A stretch of DNA of 64,000 nt from assembly GCF_004634385.1 (NCBI RefSeq), contig NZ_CP037895.1:657245-721244 (forward strand), in the 5' to 3' direction. The DNA comes from Thermaerobacter sp. FW80. Lineage in GTDB: Bacteria; Bacillota; Sulfobacillia; Thermaerobacterales; Thermaerobacteraceae. Positions within the stretch are counted from its first letter, which is position 1, and each line of letters opens with the position of its first letter. Shown in pieces: positions 31,368 to 40,741 of the stretch. The translations under genes were made by a program, and so were the position numbers. The notes beneath the pieces are model-generated. The model saw only the letters and a list, made by a program, of their open reading frames with translations. It was not told the origin of the DNA and made no database searches.

Positions 31368-32360
31368 CGGCCTCGCCCTCCCCGTCCGGCGGGGCCGACG
31401 CGCCGGGGCGCCGGCCCGTCAGCCGGATGTAGATCGCCTCCAGGTCCGGTTCTTCCCACTCGAACCGCACCACCGGGACGTGCTGGAGGATGGCGGCCAG
31501 CAGCCGCCAGCACAGGTCGGCCAGCGCGGGATCCTGCCAGGGGGCCGGCCCCGCCGCCCCCGCTCCCCGCGCCCCCGCTCCGTCGCGCAGGTCGAAGGCC
31601 AGGACCTCGCTCTCCACCGGCCGGGGCGACAGCGGCAACCGCGCCAGGGCGTCGGCCGGCAGCGGCCGCGCCAGCCGGACGCGGATCCGCGGCTCGCGGA
31701 AGGGGGCGACCACCTCCTCCAGGGTCCCGTGCAGGACCCCCGGCCGTCGTGGACCAGCGTGATCCCGTCGCACAGCTCCCGCACGTGGTCGAGGCGATGG
31801 CTGGAGAACAGGATCGTCCGGCCGTCGCCGCGCAGCTCCTGCAGCACCTCCTTCAGCGTGGCGGCGTTGCCCGGGTCCAGGCCGGAGAAGGGCTCGTCCA
31901 GCAGCAGGATCGCCGGCTCGTGCACCACCGCCGCGGCGAACTGGACCTTCTGCTGATTGCCCTTCGAGAGCTGCTCCAGCCGCCGCCGGGCCGCGTCCGC
32001 CATGCCCAGCCGGCGCAGCCACCGGTCGGCGCCGGCGGCGGCTTGCCGAGCGGACAACCCCTGCAGGCGGCCGAGGTACGCCAGCTGTTCCCGCACCGGC
32101 AGCTTCGGATAGAGCCCGCGCTCCTCGGGCAGGTAGCCCCACAGGCTCCGGGGCCACCGGGCGACGGGGCGTCCCTGCCACGTCACCTCCCCCGCATCCG
32201 GCGGCACCATGCCCAGCAGGATGCGCATCGTCGTGGTCTTCCCCGACCCGTTGGGCCCCAGGAGCCCCCACGTCGCCCCCTCCGGCACGCGGAAGGTGAC
32301 GCCGCGCAGGGCCTCGACGGCGCCGAAGCGCTTGCGCAGGTCGCGGACCCCGAGCGTCAT
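31357..32360 (-). pseudogene. ABC transporter ATPase, NatA-like, frameshifted
   Basis: ATP-binding partner of the downstream permease. From the ATG at 32360 the first about 206 residues contain Walker A GPNGSGKTT, signature LSKGNQQKVQ, Walker B ILLLDEPFSGLDP and the switch His in SSHR. At a run of five C on the plus strand (31737-31741) the frame breaks. The rest (VLHGTLEEVV to FEWEEPDLEAIYIRLTG, about 128 residues) continues in the next frame to the stop at 31357. A sixth G on the coding strand would restore one open frame. This may be a true mutation, a homopolymer sequencing error or, less likely, frameshifting. Confidence 0.85.
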
Positions 32361-32624
32361 GTCCCCACTCCTCTCCCACGCCTGGCGCACCGCCAGGGGC
32401 GGGACGACCGCCGCGGCCGCCCCGGGACGTGGCCGGGCGGTTCCGCCCGCGCTGGATGCGACGGTCCCTCGCGCGGCCCGATGCCACGGCGCGGCGCCGC
32501 ATCGTCCTCGCCAGGGACCATACGGGCCGTGGGGGCCGCGATCCTGTAGAGGGGGGTTTACGAGATGCTTACAAGACCGTTGACGACGGGTCCGCTCCCG
32601 CCGGCCCGCGGACCGCGCCGTCCC

Positions 32625-33176
32625 TCATCCGTGGACCGCCCGTCGCTCCCTCGCCGCCGGCGGCAGCAGGCGCACCATCAGGTACATGTCCACCACGCCT
32701 TCCGCCCGGCGGCGTCCGGCCCGCAACCGCGCCCGACGGTGGAAGCCGGCCGCCCGATAGCAACGGAGGGCGGCCACGTTGCGCACGTCGACGCGCAGGA
32801 AGAGCTGCCGCAAGCCGAGATCGGCGGCGTAGCGGGCGGCCGCCTCCAGGGCGTCGCGCCCCAGCCCCTGGCCGCGATGGGCGCGGTCGCCGATGCGGAT
32901 GCGCACCTCCGCCTCCCGGCGCACCCAGTTGATCTCCACCAGCTCCACGTCGCCGATCAGGCGGCCCGCCGCGGTGCGGATGGCCAGCGCCGCCCGCCGG
33001 GGATCGGCCTGCACCGCCCGCCACCAGGCCAGCGCCTCCGCCGTGTCGCGGAAGCGCCGTCCGGCGAAGCGGGTCACCTCGGGGTCCGCTTCCCAGCCCA
33101 CCAGCCACGGCAGATCGGAGGGGGCCAGCGGGGTGAGGGCGACCCGCCGCCCCCGGATCGGCATGCCGCTCGCCAC
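32625..33176 (-). CDS. GNAT-family N-acetyltransferase
   Basis: Acetyl-CoA-dependent acetyltransferase related to RimJ/RimL-like proteins; the substrate is unknown. The 183-residue product begins near [18 protein letters not shown], has [17 protein letters not shown] (acetyl-CoA-binding R/Q-x-x-G-x-G/A) at about 105-121, and [13 protein letters not shown] near 143-155. The GTG at 33176 has GAGGGG nine bases upstream; an ATG four codons later is the alternative. It stands alone between lonB and the ABC transporter genes. Confidence 0.87.
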   Translation of the reverse strand: MASGMPIRGRRVALTPLAPSDLPWLVGWEADPEVTRFAGRRFRDTAEALAWWRAVQADPRRAALAIRTAAGRLIGDVELVEINWVRREAEVRIRIGDRAHRGQGLGRDALEAAARYAADLGLRQLFLRVDVRNVAALRCYRAAGFHRRARLRAGRRRAEGVVDMYLMVRLLPPAARERRAVHG

Positions 33177-33488
33177 GACCCGGTTCCCCTCGTTCCCAAG
33201 GGCCGCGGCGGCGGGGGAGCCCCCTCGCCGCCGCATCTCGCGGCGGCCTGGGTTCGGGACCGGGGGGCGACCTTCCTGCCGGACGGGCACAAGCAGTTTG
33301 CGGAAGGACCGTCAGGGGACGCCGGCCCGGGACGGACCGGCCCGGCGACGGGGACGAACCGGCCCGGGCGGCGCGCCCGGGCCAGGGAACGCCGACGGCG
33401 CCGGCGCCAGGGTCGGCCGGGCGCGCCCGGAGCGGGCGGCGCGACGCAGCCACGGCCCGCCGCGACGCCGCGGGCGGCGCGGCCGCCC
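33177..33488. other. Gene-free spacer with dispersed motif
   Basis: About 310 bases between the GNAT gene and lonB, rich in GGCCCGG repeats, with one copy of GGACGAACCGGCC at 33352-33364. I see no promoter or RNA gene. Confidence 0.5.
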
Positions 33489-35183
33489 TCAGGTCGTGAG
33501 GCCCCGCGCCGCCGCCGTCAGCACCGCGGCCGGCAGCTCCTCCCGGCCACCGTGCCGGGCCGGTTCGTCCTGGACCAGGGCGGCCCGGAGCACCTCTTCG
33601 ACGGTGCTCACCGGCACGATCTCGAGGCCGCAGCGGTCCAGGGACTCCTGCCAGTTCTCCCGGGGCAGGATCACCCGTCGCGCCCCCGCCTGCCGCGCGG
33701 CGGCCACCTTGGCCTGGATGCCGCCCACGGCCCGCACCAGCCCGCGGGCCGTGACCTCGCCGGTGATGGCCACCTGGTTGTCCACGGGCAGGCCGGTCAG
33801 GGCGGAGTAGAGGGCGGCGGCCAGGCAGGCGCCGGCCGAGGGCCCGTCCAGCGGGATGCCGCCGGGGAAGTTGACGTGCAGGTCGTAGTCGGCGGGGTGG
33901 ACCGGCAAGAGCCGCCGCAGCGCCGTCAGCACGTTGTCCACCGAGCCGCGGGCCGTGCTCTTGCGCCGCTTCAAGGGGCGGCCCCCGCCGCCGAACTCCT
34001 CCTCGTCGATGACGCCCGTCAGGGTGATGCGGCCCTGACCCGGGGCGGCCGCCGGGGAGGCCACCGCCTCGATCTCGATCAGCGTGCCCAGGTTGGGCCC
34101 GTACACCGCCAGGCCGTGGGCCACGCCCACCTGCGGCCGGTCCGCGATGCGCCGCTCCGGCCGCGGCACATACTGACCGGTGTTGACCACCCACTCCACG
34201 TCGGCCGCGGTCACCCGGCGCCGCCCCTCGGTGTCCGCCAGCCCCGCGGCGATCTGGACGATGTTCACCGCCTCGCGGCCGTTGCGGGCGTAGCGCTCGA
34301 TGACCCGCACGGCGCCCTCGTCCATCGGCATGTCGAGGCGCGCCGCCGCCCGCCGGGCGATGAGCCCCACCTCCTCCGGCGTCAGCGGCCGGAAGAAGAT
34401 CTCCACGCAGCGGGAGCGGATGGCCGGCGGGATCTCGTCGGGCATCCGGGTGGTGGCGCCCACCAGCCGGAAGTCGGCCGGCAGCCCGTTCTCGAAGACG
34501 TCCTTGATGTGGGGCGGCAGGTTGGGGTCGTCGGGGTTGTAGTAGGCGCTCTCCAGGATCACCTTGCGGTCCTCGAGCACCTTGAGCAGCTTGTTCATCT
34601 GGACCGGGTGCAGCTCGCCGATCTCGTCGATGAACAGGATGCCGCCGTGGGCCCGCGTGACCGCCCCGGGCTTGGGTTGCGGGATGCCCGCCACCCCCAG
34701 CGGCCCGGCCCCCTGGTAGATGGGGTCGTGGACCGAGCCGATCAGCGGGTCGGCGATGCCGCGCTCGTCGAAGCGCGCCGTGGTGGCGTCGATCTCCACG
34801 AAGGCCGCATCGGGCCGGAAGGGCGAGCGCGGGTTGCGCTTGGCCTCCTCCAGCACCAGGCGAGCCGCGGCCGTCTTGCCCACGCCCGGCGGGCCGTAGA
34901 TCAGCACGTGTTGCGGGTTCGGGCCGCAGAGGGCGGCACGCAGGGCGCGGAGGCCCTCCTCCTGGCCGACGATGTCCTCGAAGCGCTGGGGACGCGTTCG
35001 CTCGGCGAGCGGCTCGGTCAGGGCGATGGAGCGCAGGGACGCCAGGCGATCCTGCTCCTTGCGGGATTCTTTGCGCACCGCCACCTTGCTGCCCTGCTGC
35101 GCCTTGAGCAGGTTCCAGAAGTAGAGGCCGATCACCACCGCGAAGAGGAACTGGACGAAGGTGAAGATGCTCCCGTAGTCCAT
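33489..35183 (-). CDS. lonB: Sporulation-type Lon protease LonB
   Basis: ATP-dependent protease; in Bacillus LonB acts in the forespore. An N-terminal transmembrane helix (about 7-25) anchors it. The AAA+ domain (about 60-330) has GPPGVGKT and [10 protein letters not shown]. The Lon protease domain (about 345-550) has catalytic Ser449 in DGPSAG and Lys492 in GGIQAK. The 564-residue size and membrane anchor distinguish it from LonA. The last about 20 residues contain a copy of the GGACGAACCGG motif (33560-33570). It follows clpX, as in B. subtilis; no lonA is seen in the window. Confidence 0.93.
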   Translation of the reverse strand: MDYGSIFTFVQFLFAVVIGLYFWNLLKAQQGSKVAVRKESRKEQDRLASLRSIALTEPLAERTRPQRFEDIVGQEEGLRALRAALCGPNPQHVLIYGPPGVGKTAAARLVLEEAKRNPRSPFRPDAAFVEIDATTARFDERGIADPLIGSVHDPIYQGAGPLGVAGIPQPKPGAVTRAHGGILFIDEIGELHPVQMNKLLKVLEDRKVILESAYYNPDDPNLPPHIKDVFENGLPADFRLVGATTRMPDEIPPAIRSRCVEIFFRPLTPEEVGLIARRAAARLDMPMDEGAVRVIERYARNGREAVNIVQIAAGLADTEGRRRVTAADVEWVVNTGQYVPRPERRIADRPQVGVAHGLAVYGPNLGTLIEIEAVASPAAAPGQGRITLTGVIDEEEFGGGGRPLKRRKSTARGSVDNVLTALRRLLPVHPADYDLHVNFPGGIPLDGPSAGACLAAALYSALTGLPVDNQVAITGEVTARGLVRAVGGIQAKVAAARQAGARRVILPRENWQESLDRCGLEIVPVSTVEEVLRAALVQDEPARHGGREELPAAVLTAAARGLTT

Positions 35184-35374
35184 GGCCGGCGGGCTCCCCT
35201 CGCGCTTGCCGCGCGCTTGCTGGGTGGGGCGCGGGTCCCGCGGGGGCCTGCGGCCCCGGCCCTCGGGCCCGCGCCCCGGGTACCGCCCCTAGTATCTGCC
35301 CGGCCCGCCGGCTTCACCCCGCGCCGTCCGCTGCCCGGCCCTCGCCCGCCGGGCCCGGCTCGGGCCCCGGGGGA

Positions 35375-36634
35375 TCAGGCGGTCTCCTCCTGCTTCTTCA
35401 GCCGCTCGCGGGTGACGATGATCGGCTCCCGCCGCTGGCGCACGGTCTCCTCGGTGATCACCACCCGGGCCACGTCGTCGCGGCTGGGCAGCTCGTACAT
35501 CAGGTCCAGCATCAGCTCCTCGACGATGGCGCGCAGGCCGCGGGCGCCGGTGTTGCGCTTGAGCGCCTCCTGGGCGATGGCCCGCAGCGCCGCCGGCTCG
35601 AACTCCAGCTCCACGTTGTCCAGCGCCAGCAGCTTCTGGTACTGCTTGACCAGCGCGTTCTTGGGCTCGGTGAGGATGCGCACCAGGGCGTCCTCGTCCA
35701 GGGCGTCCAGCGTCGCGATCACCGGCAGGCGCCCGATGAACTCCGGGATCAGGCCGAACTTCAGCAGGTCTTCGGGCATGATGTGGCGCAGGATGTCGCC
35801 CACGTTGGTCTCCCGCTTGCTGCGCACCTCGGCGCCGAAGCCCATGACCCGGCGGCCGATGCGGCTGGCGATGATCTTGTCCAGCCCCTCGAAGGCGCCG
35901 CCGCAGATGAAGAGGATGTTGGTGGTGTCGATCTGGATGAACTCCTGGTGGGGGTGCTTGCGCCCGCCCTGGGGCGGCACGCTGGCCACCGCGCCCTCCA
36001 GGATCTTGAGCAGGGCCTGCTGCACGCCCTCCCCCGAGACGTCGCGGGTGATGGAGGGGTTCTCCGCCTTGCGGGCGATCTTGTCGATCTCGTCGATGTA
36101 GACGATGCCGCGCTCCGCCCGCTCGATGTCGTAGTCGGCGGCCTGGATGAGCTTCAGCAGGATGTTCTCCACGTCCTCGCCCACGTAGCCCGCCTCCGTG
36201 AGCGAGGTGGCGTCGGCGATGGCGAAGGGCACGTTCAGCAGCTTCGCCAGGGTCTGGGCCAGCAGGGTCTTGCCCGAGCCCGTCGGCCCGATCATCAGGA
36301 TGTTGCTCTTCTGGAGCTCGACGTCGTCGATGCGCCCGCCCAGGTGGATGCGCTTGTAGTGGTTGTAGACGGCCACCGCCAGGATCTTCTTCGCCCGCTC
36401 CTGGCCGATGACGTACTGGTCCAGGAAGGCCTTGATCTCCGCCGGCTTGGGCAGGTCCTTGAGCTCGACGTCGGCCTCCTCGCTGAGCTCCTCCTCGATG
36501 ATGTCGTTGCAGAGCTCGATGCACTCGTCGCAGATGTAGACCCCCGGCCCCGCCACCAGGCGCTTGACCTGGTCCTGGTACTTGCCGCAGAACGAGCACT
36601 TCAGCTGGCCCTTCTCGTCGGTGAACTTGAACAT
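35375..36634 (-). CDS. clpX: ATP-dependent Clp protease ATPase ClpX
   Basis: Unfoldase that feeds substrates, including ssrA-tagged proteins, to ClpP. The 419 residues start with the zinc-binding domain ([19 protein letters not shown]...CDEC, Cys13-Cys38). Walker A GPTGSGKT near 115-122, Walker [11 protein letters not shown] near 175-184, the GYVGED pore loop, the RKH loop region and the IGF-like ClpP-contact region [10 protein letters not shown] follow. The ATG at 36634 has GAGGGG upstream. It lies 22 bases after clpP. Confidence 0.97.
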   Translation of the reverse strand: MFKFTDEKGQLKCSFCGKYQDQVKRLVAGPGVYICDECIELCNDIIEEELSEEADVELKDLPKPAEIKAFLDQYVIGQERAKKILAVAVYNHYKRIHLGGRIDDVELQKSNILMIGPTGSGKTLLAQTLAKLLNVPFAIADATSLTEAGYVGEDVENILLKLIQAADYDIERAERGIVYIDEIDKIARKAENPSITRDVSGEGVQQALLKILEGAVASVPPQGGRKHPHQEFIQIDTTNILFICGGAFEGLDKIIASRIGRRVMGFGAEVRSKRETNVGDILRHIMPEDLLKFGLIPEFIGRLPVIATLDALDEDALVRILTEPKNALVKQYQKLLALDNVELEFEPAALRAIAQEALKRNTGARGLRAIVEELMLDLMYELPSRDDVARVVITEETVRQRREPIIVTRERLKKQEETA

Positions 36635-36656
36635 GACGACCCCTCTCTTGCCGGGC

Positions 36657-37256
36657 TCACCCGTCCGACCGCTTGGGCCGCGGCTCCAGGACGTGATCGA
36701 TGATCCCGTACGCCTTGGCCTCCTCCGCGGTCATGAAGAAGTCGCGCTCGGTGTCCCGCTCGATCCGCTCCAGCGGCTGCCCCGTGTGCTTGCTCAGGAT
36801 CTCGTTGGCCACCTGCCGCAGCTTCAGCAGCTGGTCGGCGTAGATCTTCACGTCCGACGCCGTCCCGCCGACCTGGGAGTGGGGCTGGTGGATCATGATG
36901 CGCGAGTGGGGCAGGGCGTACCGCTTCCCCTTCGCCCCGCCCGCCAGGAGGATCGCGGCCATGCTGGCGGCCAGCCCGACGCAGTAGGTGGCGACGTCGG
37001 GCTTGATGTGCTGCATCGTGTCGTAGATGGCCAGCCCCGAGTCCACGCTGCCGCCCGGGCTGTTGATGTAGATGGAGATGTCCCGGTCGGGATCGTCGGT
37101 CTGGAGGAACAGCAGCTGGGCGATCACGGAGTTGGCCACCACGTCGTCGATGGGCGTGCCGATGAAGACGATGCGGTCCTTGAGGAGCCGCGAGTAGATG
37201 TCGTAGGCCCGCTCCCCCCGGTTGGTCTGCTCGATGACGTACGGCACCAGGTTCAT
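36657..37256 (-). CDS. clpP: ATP-dependent Clp protease proteolytic subunit
   Basis: Serine protease core of the Clp machine. The 199 residues start [29 protein letters not shown] and contain catalytic Ser98 (GLAASMAA), His123 (MIHQPH) and the later Asp (RDTERDFFM). The ATG at 37256 has only a weak GGTGGGCTGGG ribosome binding site. It precedes clpX and follows tig, giving the tig-clpP-clpX order. Confidence 0.97.
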   Translation of the reverse strand: MNLVPYVIEQTNRGERAYDIYSRLLKDRIVFIGTPIDDVVANSVIAQLLFLQTDDPDRDISIYINSPGGSVDSGLAIYDTMQHIKPDVATYCVGLAASMAAILLAGGAKGKRYALPHSRIMIHQPHSQVGGTASDVKIYADQLLKLRQVANEILSKHTGQPLERIERDTERDFFMTAEEAKAYGIIDHVLEPRPKRSDG

Positions 37257-37381
37257 CCCAGCCCACCTCGCCCTCGCCCACCGAAGCCGGCGGTGCGCCC
37301 GCGGGGAACCTGCCGGTCTCCGGCCCGGCTCGTGGTCCGAGGGGGACGAACCGGCCGCCCGGAGGCGCAGCTTCGGTGTCT

Positions 37382-37387
37382 ATTATA
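37382..37387 (-). promoter_or_regulatory. Possible clpP -10 box
   Basis: TATAAT on the minus strand, 126 bases upstream of clpP in an otherwise very G+C-rich stretch. No recognisable -35 box lies 16-18 bases upstream, so the promoter may depend on an activator or another sigma factor. I see no CtsR or CIRCE operator. A GGACGAACCGGCC motif lies at 37344-37356, between this box and the gene. Confidence 0.4.
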
Positions 37388-37495
37388 TTGGCCCGATCCC
37401 GGGCCGCCCGCACCGCCCCAGGAATCCGAACCGGCCCGGGACCCGGCGCCGTGGCGCCCTCCCTGCGGCCGGTCGTCGTCAACCCTTGCGCCCGA

Positions 37496-38938
37496 TCAGT
37501 GGGCCGCTTCCGCTGCGGTCGGGCCCGCGGCGTCGCCCTGGACGTCGTCACCCGCCTGGACGGGGGCGACACCGGACGCCGCGCCCGCCTCCGCGCGGGC
37601 ACCGGCGGTGGCGGCCCCCTGCCCGGCCGCGGCCTCCGACGCCGCCGGCTGGCCCGTGGCCAGCGCCACCAGGCGGTCCACCGCCTTGCGCCGACGGACG
37701 TTGGCCACCACGCCATCCATCAGCCCCAGGCGGCGGAACCGCTCGCGCAGCTTGGGCAGGGGCTCGTCCAGGGCCGCGGCCAGCTCGCGCAGCTCCGCCT
37801 CGACCTCGGCGTCGGTGACCTGGATCCCCTCGGCCTTGGCCACCGCGTCGAGGACCAGGTCGGTGCGGACGTCGTCCTCCGCCGCGCGCCGGAGCGACTC
37901 CTCCAGCTGTTCGCGGGTCTGGCCCGTGGACCGCAGGTAGCCCTCCAGGTCATCGCCCTGGCGTCGGAGCTGGTCCTCGAGGGTGGCGAGCCGCTCCTCC
38001 ACCCGACGCCGCACCAGCGTCTCCGGCACCTCCAGCCGCGCGCCGGCCACGACCCTCTCCACCACCTGCCGTCGCACCTGGGCCCGAACCCGTTCCTCGG
38101 CGAGTCGGGTCAGTTGTTTCTCGACCCTCTCGCGCAACTCCTGCAGGCTGGCCACCCCGGCCACGTCGCGGGCGAAGTCGTCGTCCAGCGTCGGCAGCTG
38201 CTTGCGCTTGAGCTCCTTCAGCCGGACGCGGAAAGTGGCGGTCTTGCCCCGCAGACCCTCCTCCGGGTGGTCGTCGGGGAAGGTGACGGGGATGTCCCTC
38301 TCCTCCCCCACCCGCATGCCGACGATCCGATCCTCCACCCCGTCCACCAGGCGCCCCGACCCCAGCTCGACGGAGTAGTCCTCGGCGCGGCCGCCCGGAA
38401 TAGGCTGTCCATCCAGGGTCCCGGCCAGGTCGAGGACGGCCACCATCCCCTTCTCCGCCACGGCGTCCTCACCGGCCGGCTCCAGGGTGGCGTGGAGCTG
38501 GCGCCACTGCTCCAGCTCCCGGTCCACGTCCTCCGCGGTGACGGTCGCAGGCGGCACCTCGACGCGCACCGACCGGTAGTCGCCGAGCTCCACGTCCGGC
38601 TTGACCTCGACCTCGGCCTTGAAGCGCAAGCCGCTCTCCTCGCTGAAGGCCTCGATCTCGAGCTCCGGCTGGTCGATGGGCTCGATGCCGGTCTCCGCCA
38701 CCGCCTGCCGGTACGCGTCCGGCAGCAGGTGCTCCAGCGCCTCGTCGTACAGCGCCGCCTTGCCCAGGTGGCGCTCCACCAGGAAGCGGGGCGCCCGGCC
38801 CTTGCGGAAGCCCGGGATCTGCACGTGGCGCACCAGGTGGCGGTAGGCGCGGTCCAGCGCCCGGGCCACCGCCTCGGGCTCCACCTCCACGCGCAACGTC
38901 GCCCGGCGGTTCTCGATCTTCTCCACCGTCGCCCTCAA
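37496..38938 (-). CDS. tig: Trigger factor
   Basis: Ribosome-bound chaperone and peptidyl-prolyl isomerase. The 480-residue protein has the ribosome-binding loop IPGFRKGRAPR (about 43-53), an FKBP-type domain near 155-240 (KGMVAVLDLAGTLDGQ...VGMRVGEERDIPVTFP) and the helical C-terminal domain. The TTG at 38938 is chosen because GAGGAGG lies ten bases upstream and the product then begins LRATVEKIENRR; a GTG four codons later is possible. The last about 40 residues are an Ala/Gly-rich tail not typical of the family. Confidence 0.94.
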   Translation of the reverse strand: MRATVEKIENRRATLRVEVEPEAVARALDRAYRHLVRHVQIPGFRKGRAPRFLVERHLGKAALYDEALEHLLPDAYRQAVAETGIEPIDQPELEIEAFSEESGLRFKAEVEVKPDVELGDYRSVRVEVPPATVTAEDVDRELEQWRQLHATLEPAGEDAVAEKGMVAVLDLAGTLDGQPIPGGRAEDYSVELGSGRLVDGVEDRIVGMRVGEERDIPVTFPDDHPEEGLRGKTATFRVRLKELKRKQLPTLDDDFARDVAGVASLQELRERVEKQLTRLAEERVRAQVRRQVVERVVAGARLEVPETLVRRRVEERLATLEDQLRRQGDDLEGYLRSTGQTREQLEESLRRAAEDDVRTDLVLDAVAKAEGIQVTDAEVEAELRELAAALDEPLPKLRERFRRLGLMDGVVANVRRRKAVDRLVALATGQPAASEAAAGQGAATAGARAEAGAASGVAPVQAGDDVQGDAAGPTAAEAAH

Positions 38939-39014
38939 CGTCGCCCATCCTCCTCGGCACGGGGCCGGCACGGGCGGTGCCGGAGGCGTGACCTCCGCCC
39001 AACGGGACCAAGGC

Positions 39015-39043
39015 AGTCTACCACAAGGCATGGGCCGTGACAA
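39015..39043 (-). promoter_or_regulatory. tig promoter
   Basis: TTGTCA (39043-39038), a 17-base spacer and TAGACT (39020-39015) on the minus strand, about 80 bases upstream of the tig start. It probably drives tig, clpP and clpX together with any internal promoters. Confidence 0.75.
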
Positions 39044-39121
39044 TCGACGGGCGGGCGCCGCGCAGGCCCCCCGCGCCACCGGGCCGCGGCCCGCGCCCTG
39101 CCACCCCGCCGACCGGGCGCC

Positions 39122-39253
39122 GCGCCGCGGCTCGGGCTGCTGTCCCGCCGCCGATCGGGCGCCGCCGCGTCGCGCCCACCCCAAGCCGCCGCGCCGCGGC
39201 TCGGGCTGCTGTCCCGCCGCCGATCGGGCGCCGCCACCTCGCGCCAACCCCAA
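39122..39253. repeat. Direct repeat, two 63-base copies, period 69
   Basis: Copies start at 39122 and 39191. The first about 48 bases are identical (GCGCCGCGGCTCGGGCTGCT onward) and the ends differ at a few sites. A partial third copy may precede. It lies between tRNA-Gly and the tig promoter; the reading frame through it is not a recognisable protein. Confidence 0.8.
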
Positions 39254-39410
39254 ACCGCCAGCCGCGCCCCGGGCCCTGTCGGCTGCCCCCTGGCGCGGCG
39301 CAGCCCGGGCGCCGCCCGACCCGTGCCCCCGCGCCGACCCGACCGACCCAGGCAGCCCAATACGATGGTGGCGCCCTGCCGATGCCAGCGCGGCGGGCGC
39401 CACCGGATGG

Positions 39411-39482
39411 AGCGGGAGACGGGATTCGAACCCGCGGCCTTCTGCATGGCAAGCAGACGCTCTACCCCTGAGCTACTCCCGC
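39411..39482 (-). tRNA. tRNA-Gly(GCC)
   Basis: Cloverleaf with acceptor GCGGGAG/CTCCCGC, D-arm GCTC/GAGC, anticodon stem TCTGC/GCAGA around TTGCCAT (anticodon GCC), and T-arm loop TTCGAAT. The discriminator is T, as in bacterial tRNA-Gly; CCA is not encoded. Confidence 0.95.
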
Positions 39483-39531
39483 ATGCTCTCCTGCGACGGT
39501 GCGACCGCCCGCCAGGACGTCGCGGGCGATG

Positions 39532-39613
39532 TGCGGGCGGGGAGACTCGAACTCCCACGGGACGAGCCCACCAGATCCTAAGTCTGGCGCGTCTGCCATT
39601 CCGCCACGCCCGC
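39532..39613 (-). tRNA. tRNA-Leu(TAG)
   Basis: Class II tRNA of 82 bases with acceptor GCGGGCG/CGCCCGC, anticodon stem CCAGA/TCTGG around CTTAGGA (anticodon TAG) and a long variable arm. The discriminator is A; CCA is not encoded. It is transcribed ahead of tRNA-Gly(GCC) from the promoter at 39682-39710. Confidence 0.95.
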
Positions 39614-39681
39614 GCGTCGCCGGCGGTCGCTCCGGCGGGCCGACGACGCCATGCACGGCCCGCCGGCCGTGCGCGTCCTTG

Positions 39682-39710
39682 ATTTTAGCACCATCGTGTG
39701 CCCCTGTCCA
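39682..39710 (-). promoter_or_regulatory. tRNA-Leu/tRNA-Gly promoter
   Basis: TGGACA (39710-39705), a 17-base spacer and TAAAAT (39687-39682) on the minus strand, about 70 bases before tRNA-Leu. The -35 box is part of a 12-base inverted repeat (39705-39716). Confidence 0.8.
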
Positions 39711-39780
39711 CACGGGTGGACCGCGGGTGCGCCGCGCCTGGTCACCCCGGGATCCAGCGGCGCCCCCGCCCGTGTGGACA
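39705..39780. repeat. 12-base inverted repeat between divergent units
   Basis: TGTCCACACGGG at 39705-39716 and its exact complement CCCGTGTGGACA at 39769-39780. Each half carries TGGACA pointing outward: one is the -35 of the tRNA promoter, the other faces the speE-like gene, though no good -10 follows there. Confidence 0.7.
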
Positions 39781-39871
39781 ATCCCCGGGATTATGGCAAA
39801 GTGTATGGGGACGAACCCGCTGCACGCGGCCCATCGGGGACGCACCACGACCACGCAAAGGAGTGACGGCC

Positions 39872-40741
39872 GTGTCCCAGGCTGGGTGGCAGGTCGACCC
39901 CGAATCCGGGTGGCTGGTGGAGAACCAGACCATCGGGTTCGAGATCCGTTGGCGCCTGCAGCGCCTGCTCCACCACGAACGGTCCGCCTACCAGGACATC
40001 GTGGTCGCGGAGCTGGAGCGCTTCGGGCGCGCCCTGTTCCTGGACCGCATCCTCCAGGTCGCCGAGCTGGACGAGTTCATCTACCACGAGATGCTCGTCC
40101 ACGTGCCCTTGGCGGCCCTGCCCGCCGCCCGCCGCGTGCTGATCATCGGCGGTGGCGACGGCGGCACCCTGCGCGAGGTCACGCGCTGGCGCGACGTCGA
40201 AGAGGTCCACCTGGTGGAGCTGGACGAGGCGGTGGTGCGGGTGTGCCGCCAGTGGCTCCCGCAGCTGGGTGCCGGCGCGTGGGACGACCCGCGCCTCACC
40301 ATCCACTACGCCGACGGCTTCGCCTTCCTCGAGGCGGCGCCCGCAGGCCACTACGACGCCATCCTGGTGGACTGCAGCGACCCCGGCACGCCGGCGGACA
40401 CCCTCTACAGCGAGGCGTTCTACCGGACCGCCCACCGCGCCCTGGCCGAGGGCGGGTGCCTGGTCCAGCAGGCGCTGTCGCCCTTCATCCATCGCGACGT
40501 ATTGACCACCATCCTGCAGCGCCTGGCGGCGGTCTTCCCCCAGCGGGGCGTCTACTTCTGCCCGTCCATCAGCTATCTCATCGGGCTCCAGGCCTTCGTG
40601 TGGGGCGCCAAGGGGACGAACCCGGCCGCCGGCCCGGCCCGGACCGCTCCCGACGGGACCCGTTGGTACACCCCGGAGTCGCACCGCGCCGCCTTCCTCA
40701 TGCCGCCGGCCCTGGCGATCTTCCGAGCCAGCGCCGGATGA
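39872..40741 (+). CDS. speE: Spermidine-synthase-like aminopropyltransferase
   Basis: Polyamine aminopropyltransferase, expected to transfer the aminopropyl group of decarboxylated S-adenosylmethionine to putrescine or a related amine. The 289 residues show YQDIVVAELERFGRALFLD, the SAM-binding VLIIGGGDGGTLREV (about 90-104), the acidic VELDEAVV, DGFAFL and DCSDPGTPA (catalytic Asp region), and YYSEAFY-like LYSEAFYR. The GTG at 39872 has AAAGGAGTGA five bases upstream. It is one of two plus-strand genes. Its 3' end overlaps the ankyrin gene on the opposite strand by 44 bases. The exact amine acceptor is unknown. Confidence 0.92.
   Translation: MSQAGWQVDPESGWLVENQTIGFEIRWRLQRLLHHERSAYQDIVVAELERFGRALFLDRILQVAELDEFIYHEMLVHVPLAALPAARRVLIIGGGDGGTLREVTRWRDVEEVHLVELDEAVVRVCRQWLPQLGAGAWDDPRLTIHYADGFAFLEAAPAGHYDAILVDCSDPGTPADTLYSEAFYRTAHRALAEGGCLVQQALSPFIHRDVLTTILQRLAAVFPQRGVYFCPSISYLIGLQAFVWGAKGTNPAAGPARTAPDGTRWYTPESHRAAFLMPPALAIFRASAG

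Noticed and set aside
31737-31741. Programmed ribosomal frameshifting in the ABC ATPase
   Set aside because: There is no slippery heptamer with a downstream pseudoknot that I can recognise, and a short G run is more simply explained by mutation or a sequencing error.
39122-39253. CRISPR array
   Set aside because: Only two long copies with almost no spacer. The repeats at 41840-41946, 44916-44966 and 56060-56370 also lack regular unique spacers, and no cas gene is present.
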